In this document: one piece after another, positions 1-5,111 of the stretch
Layout of the letters: each line of letters starts with the position of its first letter
Numbering within the stretch: position 1 is the stretch's first letter
Source: an uncultured Bacilli bacterium
GTDB taxonomy: Bacteria; Bacillota_I; Bacilli_A; RFN20; CAG-288
Length of the DNA: 6,634 nt
Reading direction: 5' to 3'
Assembly: GCA_948525355.1 (NCBI GenBank)
Contig: CAOSOP010000069.1
Span: forward strand, 1 to 6,634
Notes under the pieces: model-generated
Told to the model about the DNA's origin: nothing
The model's input: only the letters and a program-made list of their open reading frames with translations
The model's database searches: none
Position numbers and translations under genes: made by a program

Positions 1-51
1 TCCTTCGCCTGGGGCTGCGGACTCGGGGGTGCGATAGGAGGTGGAGGCGAG
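1..51 (-). repeat. GC-rich repeat element, copy A: 5' end only, runs off the left edge
   Basis: Read on the minus strand from 51 to 1, this stretch matches the 5' end of the block at 4707-5111: 22 of the first 30 bases are identical, starting CTCGCC and ending GAG. It then continues with a GC-rich loop that ends in the same GCGAAGG. The loops differ by 6 nt, so one reading frame is kept (here LASTSYRTPESAAPGEG, at 4707 LAPTTYTDTERGPLGTSEG). In both copies stop codons lie just before CTCGCC, so no start codon is visible at this edge. The GC-rich part stops abruptly at 51 and AT-rich sequence follows. The rest of the copy, including any right arm of the inverted repeat, lies outside the window. 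Orientation is inferred from the loop and flank match, because the arms are themselves palindromic. Confidence 0.55.
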
Positions 52-200
52 ACTTTATTAAGCAAAACTACATTTTCATTTCATAAAATGATTAAAAACA
101 GTTAAAAAATATAGTTAAGTAATTGTTAATGAATAATAAAAAGAAATGTTTATTTATTAAATAATAATATTAGTTTTTTTAATTTTTATTTTTTCTAATC

Positions 201-229
201 TTGCTTGTTAAAACAAAATTTGATATACT
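201..229 (+). promoter_or_regulatory. Sigma-A type promoter of the HD-like gene
   Basis: A -35 box TTGCTT (201-206) is followed after exactly 17 nt by TATACT (224-229), and TG at 221-222 gives an extended -10 (TGaTATACT). The expected transcription start is near 235-237, at the edge of the Shine-Dalgarno sequence, giving a leader of roughly 11 nt. The stretch from 52 to 200 is very AT-rich and I see no gene or convincing hairpin in it. Confidence 0.7.
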
Positions 230-235
230 TATGTC

Positions 236-242
236 AAGGAGA
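236..242 (+). promoter_or_regulatory. Ribosome binding site that fixes the start at 247
   Basis: AAGGAGA lies 4 nt before the ATG at 247. The upstream in-frame TTG at 205 lies inside the promoter, before the expected transcription start, so it cannot be the start codon. Confidence 0.75.
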
Positions 243-246
243 TAAA

Positions 247-648
247 ATGAACAGAACATCAAAAAAAGTTGAAAAAGCTAATGAATTAGTAAAAGAACTA
301 TATGCTAACATTACTCTTCCTGATGGAAGTAGTTATTTAGATTATGTTACTAGTGTTTTTCAAATTTCTAGATCTGAAAATGAAAAAATTGTTACTCTTT
401 TAATGGGAACTTTAGAGTATAATTTATTAACTCCTAAGGATATATTGTTCCAATTTGGAATGACTGTCCGTGATGCTGTTATTGCAGTTTCTCGTTTTTC
501 TGATTTGTCTGATGATGAATATAACAATAAAGTGAAAAACAATCCTATTGCTCGTGCCGTTAAGATTGCTGAGTTTAAGCATTTGTTGAATATAAATAAA
601 ATATCTCAAGAGGATTTCGACAGAGCTATACTATTCTTTATTAATTAA
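247..648 (+). CDS. Degenerate HD-domain protein (RelA/SpoT hydrolase-like, metal ligands lost)
   Basis: A 133-residue soluble protein with no signal peptide or membrane segment. Its pattern follows the HD_4/RelA-SpoT hydrolase domain: DGSSYLDYV (26-34) sits where family members have a YxxHV helix, LLMGTLEYN (51-59) where they have LLHDxxED, then LTPKDILFQFG (61-71), VRDAVIAVSR (74-83) and NPIARAVKIAEFKHLLN (99-115), where (p)ppGpp hydrolases have a VKxADxxxN motif. All the expected metal ligands are replaced: His by Tyr33, the HD pair by Met53-Gly54, and the last Asp by Glu109. If the fold assignment is right, the protein cannot be a normal hydrolase and may bind nucleotides or act as a regulator or partner. 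The active family cleaves the 3'-pyrophosphate of (p)ppGpp. The fold is inferred from motif spacing alone. It has its own promoter and is separated from the next gene by 166 nt. No terminator is visible after the stop. Confidence 0.75.
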   Translation: MNRTSKKVEKANELVKELYANITLPDGSSYLDYVTSVFQISRSENEKIVTLLMGTLEYNLLTPKDILFQFGMTVRDAVIAVSRFSDLSDDEYNNKVKNNPIARAVKIAEFKHLLNINKISQEDFDRAILFFIN

Positions 649-732
649 TATTTTTTGTTATTAGTCTTTTTTATAATATTTCTATAGTTTAAAACTAAGT
701 AAAGCGACATTAATTTTTGTATAAAACATTTT

Positions 733-761
733 TTTACTAGTAAAATAAAAATACTTATATT
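733..761 (+). promoter_or_regulatory. Probable promoter of the degV-rnj unit
   Basis: TTTACT (733-738) and TATATT (756-761) are separated by 17 nt. The -10 matches consensus at 5 of 6 positions and the -35 at 4 of 6. Transcription would start near 768, giving a leader of about 47 nt that contains the palindrome at 779-793. In such AT-rich DNA chance matches are common, so this is moderate evidence. Confidence 0.5.
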
Positions 762-778
762 AAAATAGTAGAAGTGAT

Positions 779-793
779 TAAGTCTAAGACTTA
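779..793. promoter_or_regulatory. Small palindrome in the degV leader, possible operator
   Basis: TAAGTC and GACTTA form a perfect 6-bp inverted repeat around TAA, between the predicted transcription start and the Shine-Dalgarno of degV. It is not followed by a T-run, so it is not a terminator. Its position would suit a repressor site or a small mRNA hairpin. The next gene binds fatty acids, so a lipid-responsive regulator is conceivable, but nothing here proves it. Confidence 0.3.
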
Positions 794-814
794 TTTTATT
801 TAGTGAGGTCAAAA

Positions 815-1687
815 ATGTCATATTCAATTATTACTGATGCATGTTCTGATTTAACTCCTGAAATGGTATCCGAACTTGATATAGTCGTTATACCTATGGA
901 ATTAGCAATTGAATCAAAAACATATCTACATTATCCTGATTGTCGTAATCTTTCTATAAAGGATTTTTACGAACAAATGAGACAAAAAAAGGTTGCAAAA
1001 ACCTTTCAAGTCACACCTGAAACATATTTAAAGTATTTTGAAGAAGAATACAATAAGCAAAAAGATATACTAGTTGTTGCTTTCTCTTCTGCTCTTTCTG
1101 GAACTTGTAACAATGCTTTCTTAGCACGTTCTCAGTTTTTAGAAAAACATCCTGATGCAAAAGTAGAAATATTTGATTCACTGTCAGCATGTGGTGGACA
1201 AGGCTTACTTGTATCTTATGTTGCTGATAATAGAAATAATAAGAAAATGAGTTTAGAAGAAAATTTAAACTGGCTCAAAGAGAATACTCTTCACCTCTGC
1301 CATCGCTTTACAGTCGATGATTTAGGTTGTTTAAAGAGAGGTGGAAGATTATCTGCTACATCTGCTTTCTTAGGAACTATGATTGGTATAAAACCTGTCT
1401 TACATGTTGATAATGAAGGAAGACTTATTCCAACTGATAAGGTTAGAGGTGGAATAAAGGCAATGAAAACCATCGTAAATTATGTTAAAACAACTATTGT
1501 AAATCCAGAGGATCAAGTTATCTTTTTAAGTCACGCGGATGACATTGAAGCAGCAAATAAATTAATTGCAATGATTAAAGAAGAAATACCAGTAAAAGAT
1601 ATTAAATTGCTTAATTTCGGTCCAATTATCGGTGCACATACTGGACCTGGTGCATTAGCCGTATTCTTTTTAGGTACAGAAAGATGA
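815..1687 (+). CDS. DegV family fatty-acid-binding protein (FakB-like)
   Basis: A 290-residue cytoplasmic protein of normal length for the DegV family. Characterised members (FakB) hold a fatty acid while the kinase FakA phosphorylates it, feeding exogenous fatty acids into phospholipids. The family motifs appear in order: the N-terminal TDACSDLT (7-14), the TxQxTP loop at 63-68, SSALSGT (91-97), FDSLSACGGQG (120-130), the LKRGGRLS block (173-180) followed by GTMIGIKPVL (187-196), and HTGPGALAV near the C-terminus (275-283). I chose ATG 815 because GAGG (805-808) lies 6 nt upstream; the in-frame GTG at 803 would place the ribosome site inside the gene. The last codons overlap the RNase J start as ATGA, so the two genes are almost certainly co-translated. 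No fakA is present in the window. The family assignment is firm; the lipid bound is not predictable. Confidence 0.93.
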   Translation: MSYSIITDACSDLTPEMVSELDIVVIPMELAIESKTYLHYPDCRNLSIKDFYEQMRQKKVAKTFQVTPETYLKYFEEEYNKQKDILVVAFSSALSGTCNNAFLARSQFLEKHPDAKVEIFDSLSACGGQGLLVSYVADNRNNKKMSLEENLNWLKENTLHLCHRFTVDDLGCLKRGGRLSATSAFLGTMIGIKPVLHVDNEGRLIPTDKVRGGIKAMKTIVNYVKTTIVNPEDQVIFLSHADDIEAANKLIAMIKEEIPVKDIKLLNFGPIIGAHTGPGALAVFFLGTER

Positions 1688-3390
1688 ATCAAATATCTAA
1701 TCAAGTTTTTAAGTTTGTTGCTTTAGGCGGATTGGATGAAGATGGAAAAAACTGCTATATACTCGAAATAGATGATGATATATTTGTTATCGAAGCAGGT
1801 TTAAAATACCCTGATAGTTACTCTCCAGGTGTTGATTATCATATTCCAGATTTTCAATACTTACTGAATAATAAAGATCGAGTTAGAGCTATTATAGTTA
1901 CACATGGACATGACGATATCTTTGGTTCTTTACCTTTTTTACTTGAACAAATAGGTGCACCATGTTATTTGACAAAAACAACATATACCCTTTGTAAATC
2001 TGATTATGATGGTCAATTTGATTTCAATAAATACAAATTCCATTTCATTCAACCATCAGATGAAATCGTCATTTCTAATCGTCGCTTCTCTCTTTTCTCA
2101 ACAACACATTCAGCAAGCGATAGTTTTGGATTTGTTTTAAGAACAGAGTTAGGTAATATTGTTTATACTGGCGATTACATTACTGATTATACTAGTATTA
2201 AACATCATATCTTTGATTTTGCTAAAGTCGCTTCTATAGCTAATGAAAGAAATACGCTTCTTTTGCTTTCAGAGAGTTCAGGCGCTGACAAAATAGGAAT
2301 ATGTGCTCCAAATCATCGTTTAACTCCTCATATCAAAACATTAGTAGAAGAACAAAGCCAGCGTTTATTTATTGCTGTTTATTCGCAAAACTTCTACAGC
2401 ATTCAAGAAGTTATCGATTTAGCTATTGAAAACAATAAAAAAATAGTTATAGTCAACGAAAGATTTGCTAAAGCCTTACCAGAAATTAACCAAACTGATA
2501 CTTTAGTATTTCCAAGAGGAACATTAATTCAAGCAAATGAGGCGATTAGATATTCTTCTCGCGATATAATTGTGCTTGTATTAGGTACAGGTGAAGAACT
2601 ATTCGACCTTATTACAAGTTTAGCTACTGGAAGCTATACAGATAAAACCTTATATATTAAACCTGATGATAGATTTGTTCTTGCATGTCCTCCAGTACCA
2701 GGTACAGAAAAAATTGCAACTGATGCACTAGATGCAGTTTATCAAACCGGATCAGAAGTATTGAACCTTACAAGAAAACAAATCTCCTCAATGCACGCAC
2801 ACGAGGAAGATATTAAAATGATGCTCGCGCTCTTTAAACCAAAGTATTTTCTTCCAATCAAAGGTGAGTATCGTCACTTAATGCAAAATGCCAAAATTGC
2901 TTTATCAACTGGACTTGGTTTTAACTACTCCAATACGATTATTCTAGATAATGGAATGCAAATAACTATTGATTCTAGTAAAACTCTTCTTCCTAAAATA
3001 AACAAAGTCGAATCTGGAGATTTAGTTGTTTCTGGAAAAGTCATTGCAAAAAATGATGGAGCTATTCTTAGAGAAAGAAATAGACTTGCCGATGAAGGAA
3101 TTGTCTGTTTAACTGTCGCTGTTTCTAGCAAACAGCAAAGAATAATTTCACAACCTGAAATTCAGATGAGAGGATTTATATATTTAGGAGATCAAAGAAG
3201 TGTCTATCAAGAAATATACCAAATGTTCCTAGATACCATCCATGAATTAATGGCAAAACGGATGATGACAACATCTGATGCAGAAAAAAAGTTAGTTGAT
3301 AAACTTGGAAAGTATTTAACAAAACAAATAAAGAAAAATCCATATTTAGAAGTAAATATAATTAATATCGATGAAAAGGATATTGTATGA
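1684..3390 (+). CDS. rnj: Ribonuclease J paralog with degraded active site (RNase J2-like)
   Basis: A 568-residue protein with the RNase J plan: a metallo-beta-lactamase domain opening with ALGGLDEDGKN (13-23) and GVDYHIPD (49-56), an inserted beta-CASP domain, and a C-terminal domain with RGFIYL (496-501). RNase J enzymes are 5'-exonucleases and endonucleases of mRNA decay and rRNA maturation. The catalytic HxHxDH motif is present only as THGHDDIF (73-80), with the last His replaced by Ile79. His142 (THSASDS) and Asp164 (TGDY) are kept. The usual SDS motif reads SES (Glu197), GSQGEP is reduced to GTGEE (301-305), HVSGHA reads ISSMHA (His371 kept), and the motif C His of P-x-HGEYR is Lys393. 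From memory, B. subtilis RNase J2 has similar losses (HGHDEN, NGEYR), so this is probably the non-catalytic or weakly active partner of an active RNase J1 encoded elsewhere. It overlaps degV by 4 nt and has only a weak Shine-Dalgarno, which fits translational coupling. Confidence 0.9.
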   Translation: MNQISNQVFKFVALGGLDEDGKNCYILEIDDDIFVIEAGLKYPDSYSPGVDYHIPDFQYLLNNKDRVRAIIVTHGHDDIFGSLPFLLEQIGAPCYLTKTTYTLCKSDYDGQFDFNKYKFHFIQPSDEIVISNRRFSLFSTTHSASDSFGFVLRTELGNIVYTGDYITDYTSIKHHIFDFAKVASIANERNTLLLLSESSGADKIGICAPNHRLTPHIKTLVEEQSQRLFIAVYSQNFYSIQEVIDLAIENNKKIVIVNERFAKALPEINQTDTLVFPRGTLIQANEAIRYSSRDIIVLVLGTGEELFDLITSLATGSYTDKTLYIKPDDRFVLACPPVPGTEKIATDALDAVYQTGSEVLNLTRKQISSMHAHEEDIKMMLALFKPKYFLPIKGEYRHLMQNAKIALSTGLGFNYSNTIILDNGMQITIDSSKTLLPKINKVESGDLVVSGKVIAKNDGAILRERNRLADEGIVCLTVAVSSKQQRIISQPEIQMRGFIYLGDQRSVYQEIYQMFLDTIHELMAKRMMTTSDAEKKLVDKLGKYLTKQIKKNPYLEVNIINIDEKDIV

Positions 3391-3414
3391 GGTCGAAGTT
3401 CGACCTCTTTTTTT
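3389..3414 (+). terminator. Rho-independent terminator of the degV-rnj unit
   Basis: An 8-bp stem (3389-3396 with 3400-3407, GAGGTCGA/TCGACCTC) with a 3-nt loop is followed by seven T. The stem starts inside the RNase J stop codon TGA (3388-3390), so the hairpin is packed directly against the end of the gene. Confidence 0.9.
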
Positions 3415-3420
3415 ATAAAC

Positions 3421-3444
3421 AAAAAAGCTACTATTTCTAGTAGC
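3421..3444 (-). terminator. deoC: Rho-independent terminator of deoC
   Basis: Read on the minus strand, GCTACTA (3444-3438), a GAAA tetraloop and TAGTAGC (3433-3427) form a 7-bp hairpin followed by six T (3426-3421). It lies 18 nt after the deoC stop and faces the RNase J terminator, so the two convergent units are each closed by their own hairpin with only 6 nt between the end of one T-run and the start of the other. Confidence 0.85.
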
Positions 3445-3462
3445 CTATTGTTTTTTACTTAT

Positions 3463-4101
3463 TTATTTTACTAGATTAAGTCCATTACTAGTGCCTATTC
3501 TATTTGCACCAGCTTCAACCATTGCATTTAAGTCTTCTTTTGTTTTAACACCACCAGAAGCCTTAACTCCCATTTCAGGTCCAACAGTCTCTCTCATTAA
3601 CTTAACATCACTAGCTGTAGCTCCACCTGTTGAGAATCCAGTTGAAGTCTTAACAAAATCAGCTCTTGCATCCTTAGATAGTTTACAGGCTCTTACTTTT
3701 TCCTCATCTGTTAATAAACAGGTTTCGATAATAACCTTTAATACTCTTTTATCGCATACATGTTTAACACGTGCGATTTCATTTCTAACATATTGATCGT
3801 CCCCATCTTTGAGCTTTCCAATATTGATAACCATATCAATTTCATCAGCACCTTCAAAAACAGCTGTTTTTGTCTCATCAATTTTTGAATATGTTGAGGT
3901 AGCACCAAGTGGGAACCCAATAACAGTACATACTTTTACATCTGTATCTTTTAGTAATTCATGACATAGAGGAACATAACATGGATTAACACAAACAGAA
4001 GCAAAATCATATTCTTTGGCCTCTGCACATAATTTTCTTATTTGAGCTTCAGTAGCCTCAGGCTTTAATAATGTGTGATCAATTAACTTATTTACTTTCA
4101 T
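3463..4101 (-). CDS. deoC: Deoxyribose-phosphate aldolase
   Basis: A 212-residue class I aldolase that cleaves 2-deoxy-D-ribose 5-phosphate into acetaldehyde and glyceraldehyde 3-phosphate, the last step of deoxynucleoside salvage into glycolysis. The family pattern is complete: DHTLLKP (8-14), SVCVNP (35-40), TVIGFPLG (59-66), DEIDMVINIG (86-95) with the catalytic Asp89, LKVIIET (121-127), Lys151 in the VKTSTGFSTGGAT stretch as the Schiff-base lysine, and Lys180 in GVKASGGV. Length is typical. The ATG at 4101 has AAGGAG at 4114-4109 at good spacing. No other deo genes are beside it; tspO lies upstream on the same strand after a 109-nt gap without a clear terminator. Its own promoter with a cre site points to glucose repression. 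The assignment is certain. Confidence 0.97.
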   Translation of the reverse strand: MKVNKLIDHTLLKPEATEAQIRKLCAEAKEYDFASVCVNPCYVPLCHELLKDTDVKVCTVIGFPLGATSTYSKIDETKTAVFEGADEIDMVINIGKLKDGDDQYVRNEIARVKHVCDKRVLKVIIETCLLTDEEKVRACKLSKDARADFVKTSTGFSTGGATASDVKLMRETVGPEMGVKASGGVKTKEDLNAMVEAGANRIGTSNGLNLVK

Positions 4102-4120
4102 AACGAATCTCCTTGTATTT

Positions 4121-4149
4121 ATTATACCACAGCCATAAAAACAATGTAA
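4121..4149 (-). promoter_or_regulatory. deoC: deoC promoter (extended -10)
   Basis: On the minus strand TGGTATAAT gives a perfect -10 (4126-4121) with the extended TGn motif, which compensates for a poor -35 (TTACAT, 4149-4144, 17-nt spacer). The expected start, near 4114, falls at the first base of the AAGGAG Shine-Dalgarno, leaving a leader of about 13 nt. Confidence 0.75.
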
Positions 4150-4158
4150 GCGCTTTTT
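4145..4158. promoter_or_regulatory. cre site (CcpA operator) over the deoC -35 region
   Basis: TGTAAGCGCTTTTT matches the catabolite-responsive element consensus TGWAANCGNTNWCA at 12 of 14 positions, including the invariant CG core and the GCGC centre. It overlaps the -35 region of deoC, where CcpA with HPr-Ser-P would block RNA polymerase. CcpA control of the deo (dra) genes is known in B. subtilis. This implies that the organism carries ccpA, which is not in the window. Confidence 0.75.
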
Positions 4159-4210
4159 GAAATTTTTTATCTAAATCCATATTTTTCTGCTTTTATTGTG
4201 TCAAAGCTAC

Positions 4211-4672
4211 CTAATTTGATACAACAATATCAATCATTAGTATAAGTGCGAATATAATCCACAACAGATAAGGAATTAATATATATCCTAAAACTTTTTT
4301 TCTTTTATACGATTTATAAAAAAGAACTAATACCAGCAATAATAAGAAGATTACGATTACTAATGCAAATATTTTAAGATGTAATAAAAATAATACTGGA
4401 ATAAACGAAAGATTTACACCTAAGCTCAGATAATATAAACCAATAGTATTATTATCAAAGCAATAAGTCTCCTCATATAAGTACGCCCAAAATCCTACTA
4501 ATAAATATAAAAAGGTCCAAACAATTGGAAAGACAATATTCGGAATGATAATATGTCTATTTAAAGTATTTAAATATTCTGAATTATCGCTTGAGATCAA
4601 ACCAACAATACTTCCTAATAATAGAGGAATTAACAGATTTATCAATAGTGATTTCCAATTTATTTTCTTCAT
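4211..4672 (-). CDS. tspO: TspO/MBR family membrane protein
   Basis: A 153-residue integral membrane protein with five predicted helices at roughly 9-26, 46-66, 77-97, 101-118 and 128-150, the fold of the TspO/peripheral benzodiazepine receptor family. The signature block is clear: PNIVFPIVWTFLYLLVGFWAY (44-64) with the conserved VFPIVWTxLY, and LIPYLLWIIFAL (132-143). Two family positions are weak: the usual N-x-x-W in helix 3 reads NLSF (87-90), and the Asn normally found after the PYLxW-x-x-FA motif is Met146. Members bind porphyrins, haem intermediates or other small ligands and affect stress and tetrapyrrole metabolism; the ligand here is unknown and no haem genes are nearby. The ATG at 4672 has no Shine-Dalgarno, and a TATAAT lies only 6 nt upstream, suggesting a leaderless mRNA. 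The GC-rich repeat block starts 35 nt upstream. Confidence 0.88.
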   Translation of the reverse strand: MKKINWKSLLINLLIPLLLGSIVGLISSDNSEYLNTLNRHIIIPNIVFPIVWTFLYLLVGFWAYLYEETYCFDNNTIGLYYLSLGVNLSFIPVLFLLHLKIFALVIVIFLLLLVLVLFYKSYKRKKVLGYILIPYLLWIIFALILMIDIVVSN

Positions 4673-4678
4673 ATAAAT

Positions 4679-4684
4679 ATTATA
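4679..4684 (-). promoter_or_regulatory. tspO: -10 box of tspO, implies leaderless mRNA
   Basis: TATAAT on the minus strand (4684-4679) lies 6 nt before the tspO ATG, so transcription would begin at or next to the A of the start codon. The hexamer at the matching -35 position (4707-4702, GTAATA) is poor and lies exactly at the edge of the GC-rich element. Confidence 0.4.
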
Positions 4685-4711
4685 TTAATATCAATAATTT
4701 TTATTACTCGC

Positions 4712-4782
4712 CCCCACCACCTACACCGACACCGAGCGAGGCCCCTTGGGGACGAGCGAAGGTGTCGGTGTAGGTGGTGGGG
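4712..4782. repeat. 22-bp perfect inverted repeat with 27-nt GC-rich loop
   Basis: The arm at 4712-4733 (CCCCACCACC...GACACC) is the exact reverse complement of 4761-4782 (GGTGTC...GGTGGTGGGG). The pairing extends outward by CG/CG if one base is bulged. The loop (4734-4760) contains CCCCTTGGGG (4742-4751) and a direct repeat of GAGCGA (4734-4739 and 4754-4759). It is far too stable and too long for chance in this DNA. It is not a terminator, because no T-run follows on either strand. Confidence 0.95.
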
Positions 4783-5111
4783 CGCCGGTAAGATACAATG
4801 TAACCAATCGTGCGCAATTTGGATTTTCACCATGGATAAATAGCGAATGCGTTTATAGCATTGCACAGATAAATTTAGGAAGCAACTTCATTTCTAAATT
4901 ACAAGTTGTTTCTTCGCTCAACCTCCCTAATACAGCGCATTATTTGTATCATTACAATCCACCATATACGCTTACAAATTACGCCCCAAAAGTATACATG
5001 GGTATGCTTCAAAGCATTGGATTCTTATGGAATTCTGATAGTCAAAAGGGCTCTGGCACTACGCTTCCGAATTGGCCCCAAAGCTATCAACAAGGGTCGC
5101 AAAAAGGCTAA
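4746..5111 (+). CDS. Hypothetical protein or gene fragment inside the GC-rich element
   Basis: I do not recognise this protein. The frame is open from 4698 to 5111 and has no ATG near its start. The first usable codon is TTG 4746, with no Shine-Dalgarno, giving 121 residues. In order: a Gly/Val-rich lead GVGVGGGAP (6-14) encoded by the right arm of the inverted repeat; an aromatic- and Asn-rich middle with one Cys, no clear membrane helix and a Tyr-rich stretch (residues 63-84); and a tail GTTLPNWPQSYQQGSQKG ending at the stop. Codon use is richer in G and C than the neighbours'. The tail is homologous to the partial frame at 6567-6634, with gaps in multiples of three, which supports protein coding at least in an ancestor. 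The missing start suggests a 5'-truncated gene. The stop overlaps the convergent MATE stop. Its function is unknown. Confidence 0.45.
   Translation: MGTSEGVGVGGGAPVRYNVTNRAQFGFSPWINSECVYSIAQINLGSNFISKLQVVSSLNLPNTAHYLYHYNPPYTLTNYAPKVYMGMLQSIGFLWNSDSQKGSGTTLPNWPQSYQQGSQKG

Larger units (their letters stand above)
4707..5111 (+). repeat. GC-rich repeat element, copy B (complete)
   Basis: A block of about 405 bp with GC content well above its roughly 30% GC surroundings and sharp edges. Its 5' end (CTCGCC plus a hairpin) matches copy A at 1-51, and its 3' end (AATTGGCCC at 5070-5078, GTCGCAAAAAGGC at 5096-5108, then TAACTATTT at 5109-5117) matches copy C at the right edge. It fills the whole space between tspO and the MATE gene. 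It contains the inverted repeat at 4712-4782 and one long reading frame. No transposase motif, recognisable terminal inverted repeat or target-site duplication is visible. It could be a non-autonomous mobile element, a 5'-truncated member of a dispersed gene family, or an assembly chimera. Confidence 0.65.

Noticed and set aside
1..105. Plus-strand open frame from the left edge, Gly-rich, ending in TAA at 103-105
   Set aside because: The Gly-rich part is the reverse strand of the repeat arm, and the rest runs into AT-rich intergenic sequence with no coding character. The minus-strand match to 4707 explains the GC-rich part better.
205..246. TTG start giving a 147-residue form of the HD-like protein
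   Set aside because: It lies within the promoter and upstream of the expected transcription start, while ATG 247 has a clear AAGGAGA.
3491..3796. 101-codon plus-strand frame
   Set aside because: It is the shadow of deoC, whose minus-strand product has all aldolase motifs.
4591..4773. Plus-strand frame ending in a Pro-rich stretch (SPPPPTPTPSE...)
   Set aside because: It is antisense to tspO for its first half, and the Pro-rich end is just the C-rich arm of the inverted repeat read in another frame.
4712..4782. Inverted repeat as a rho-independent terminator for tspO or the element
   Set aside because: No T-run follows on either strand, it lies upstream of tspO, and the 27-nt loop is unlike a terminator.
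4707..5111. GC-rich block as a structured RNA such as tmRNA, RNase P RNA or a group II intron
   Set aside because: GC islands in AT-rich genomes are often RNA genes, but I see no known core motifs, and the in-frame gaps between copies favour protein coding. A covariance search would settle it.
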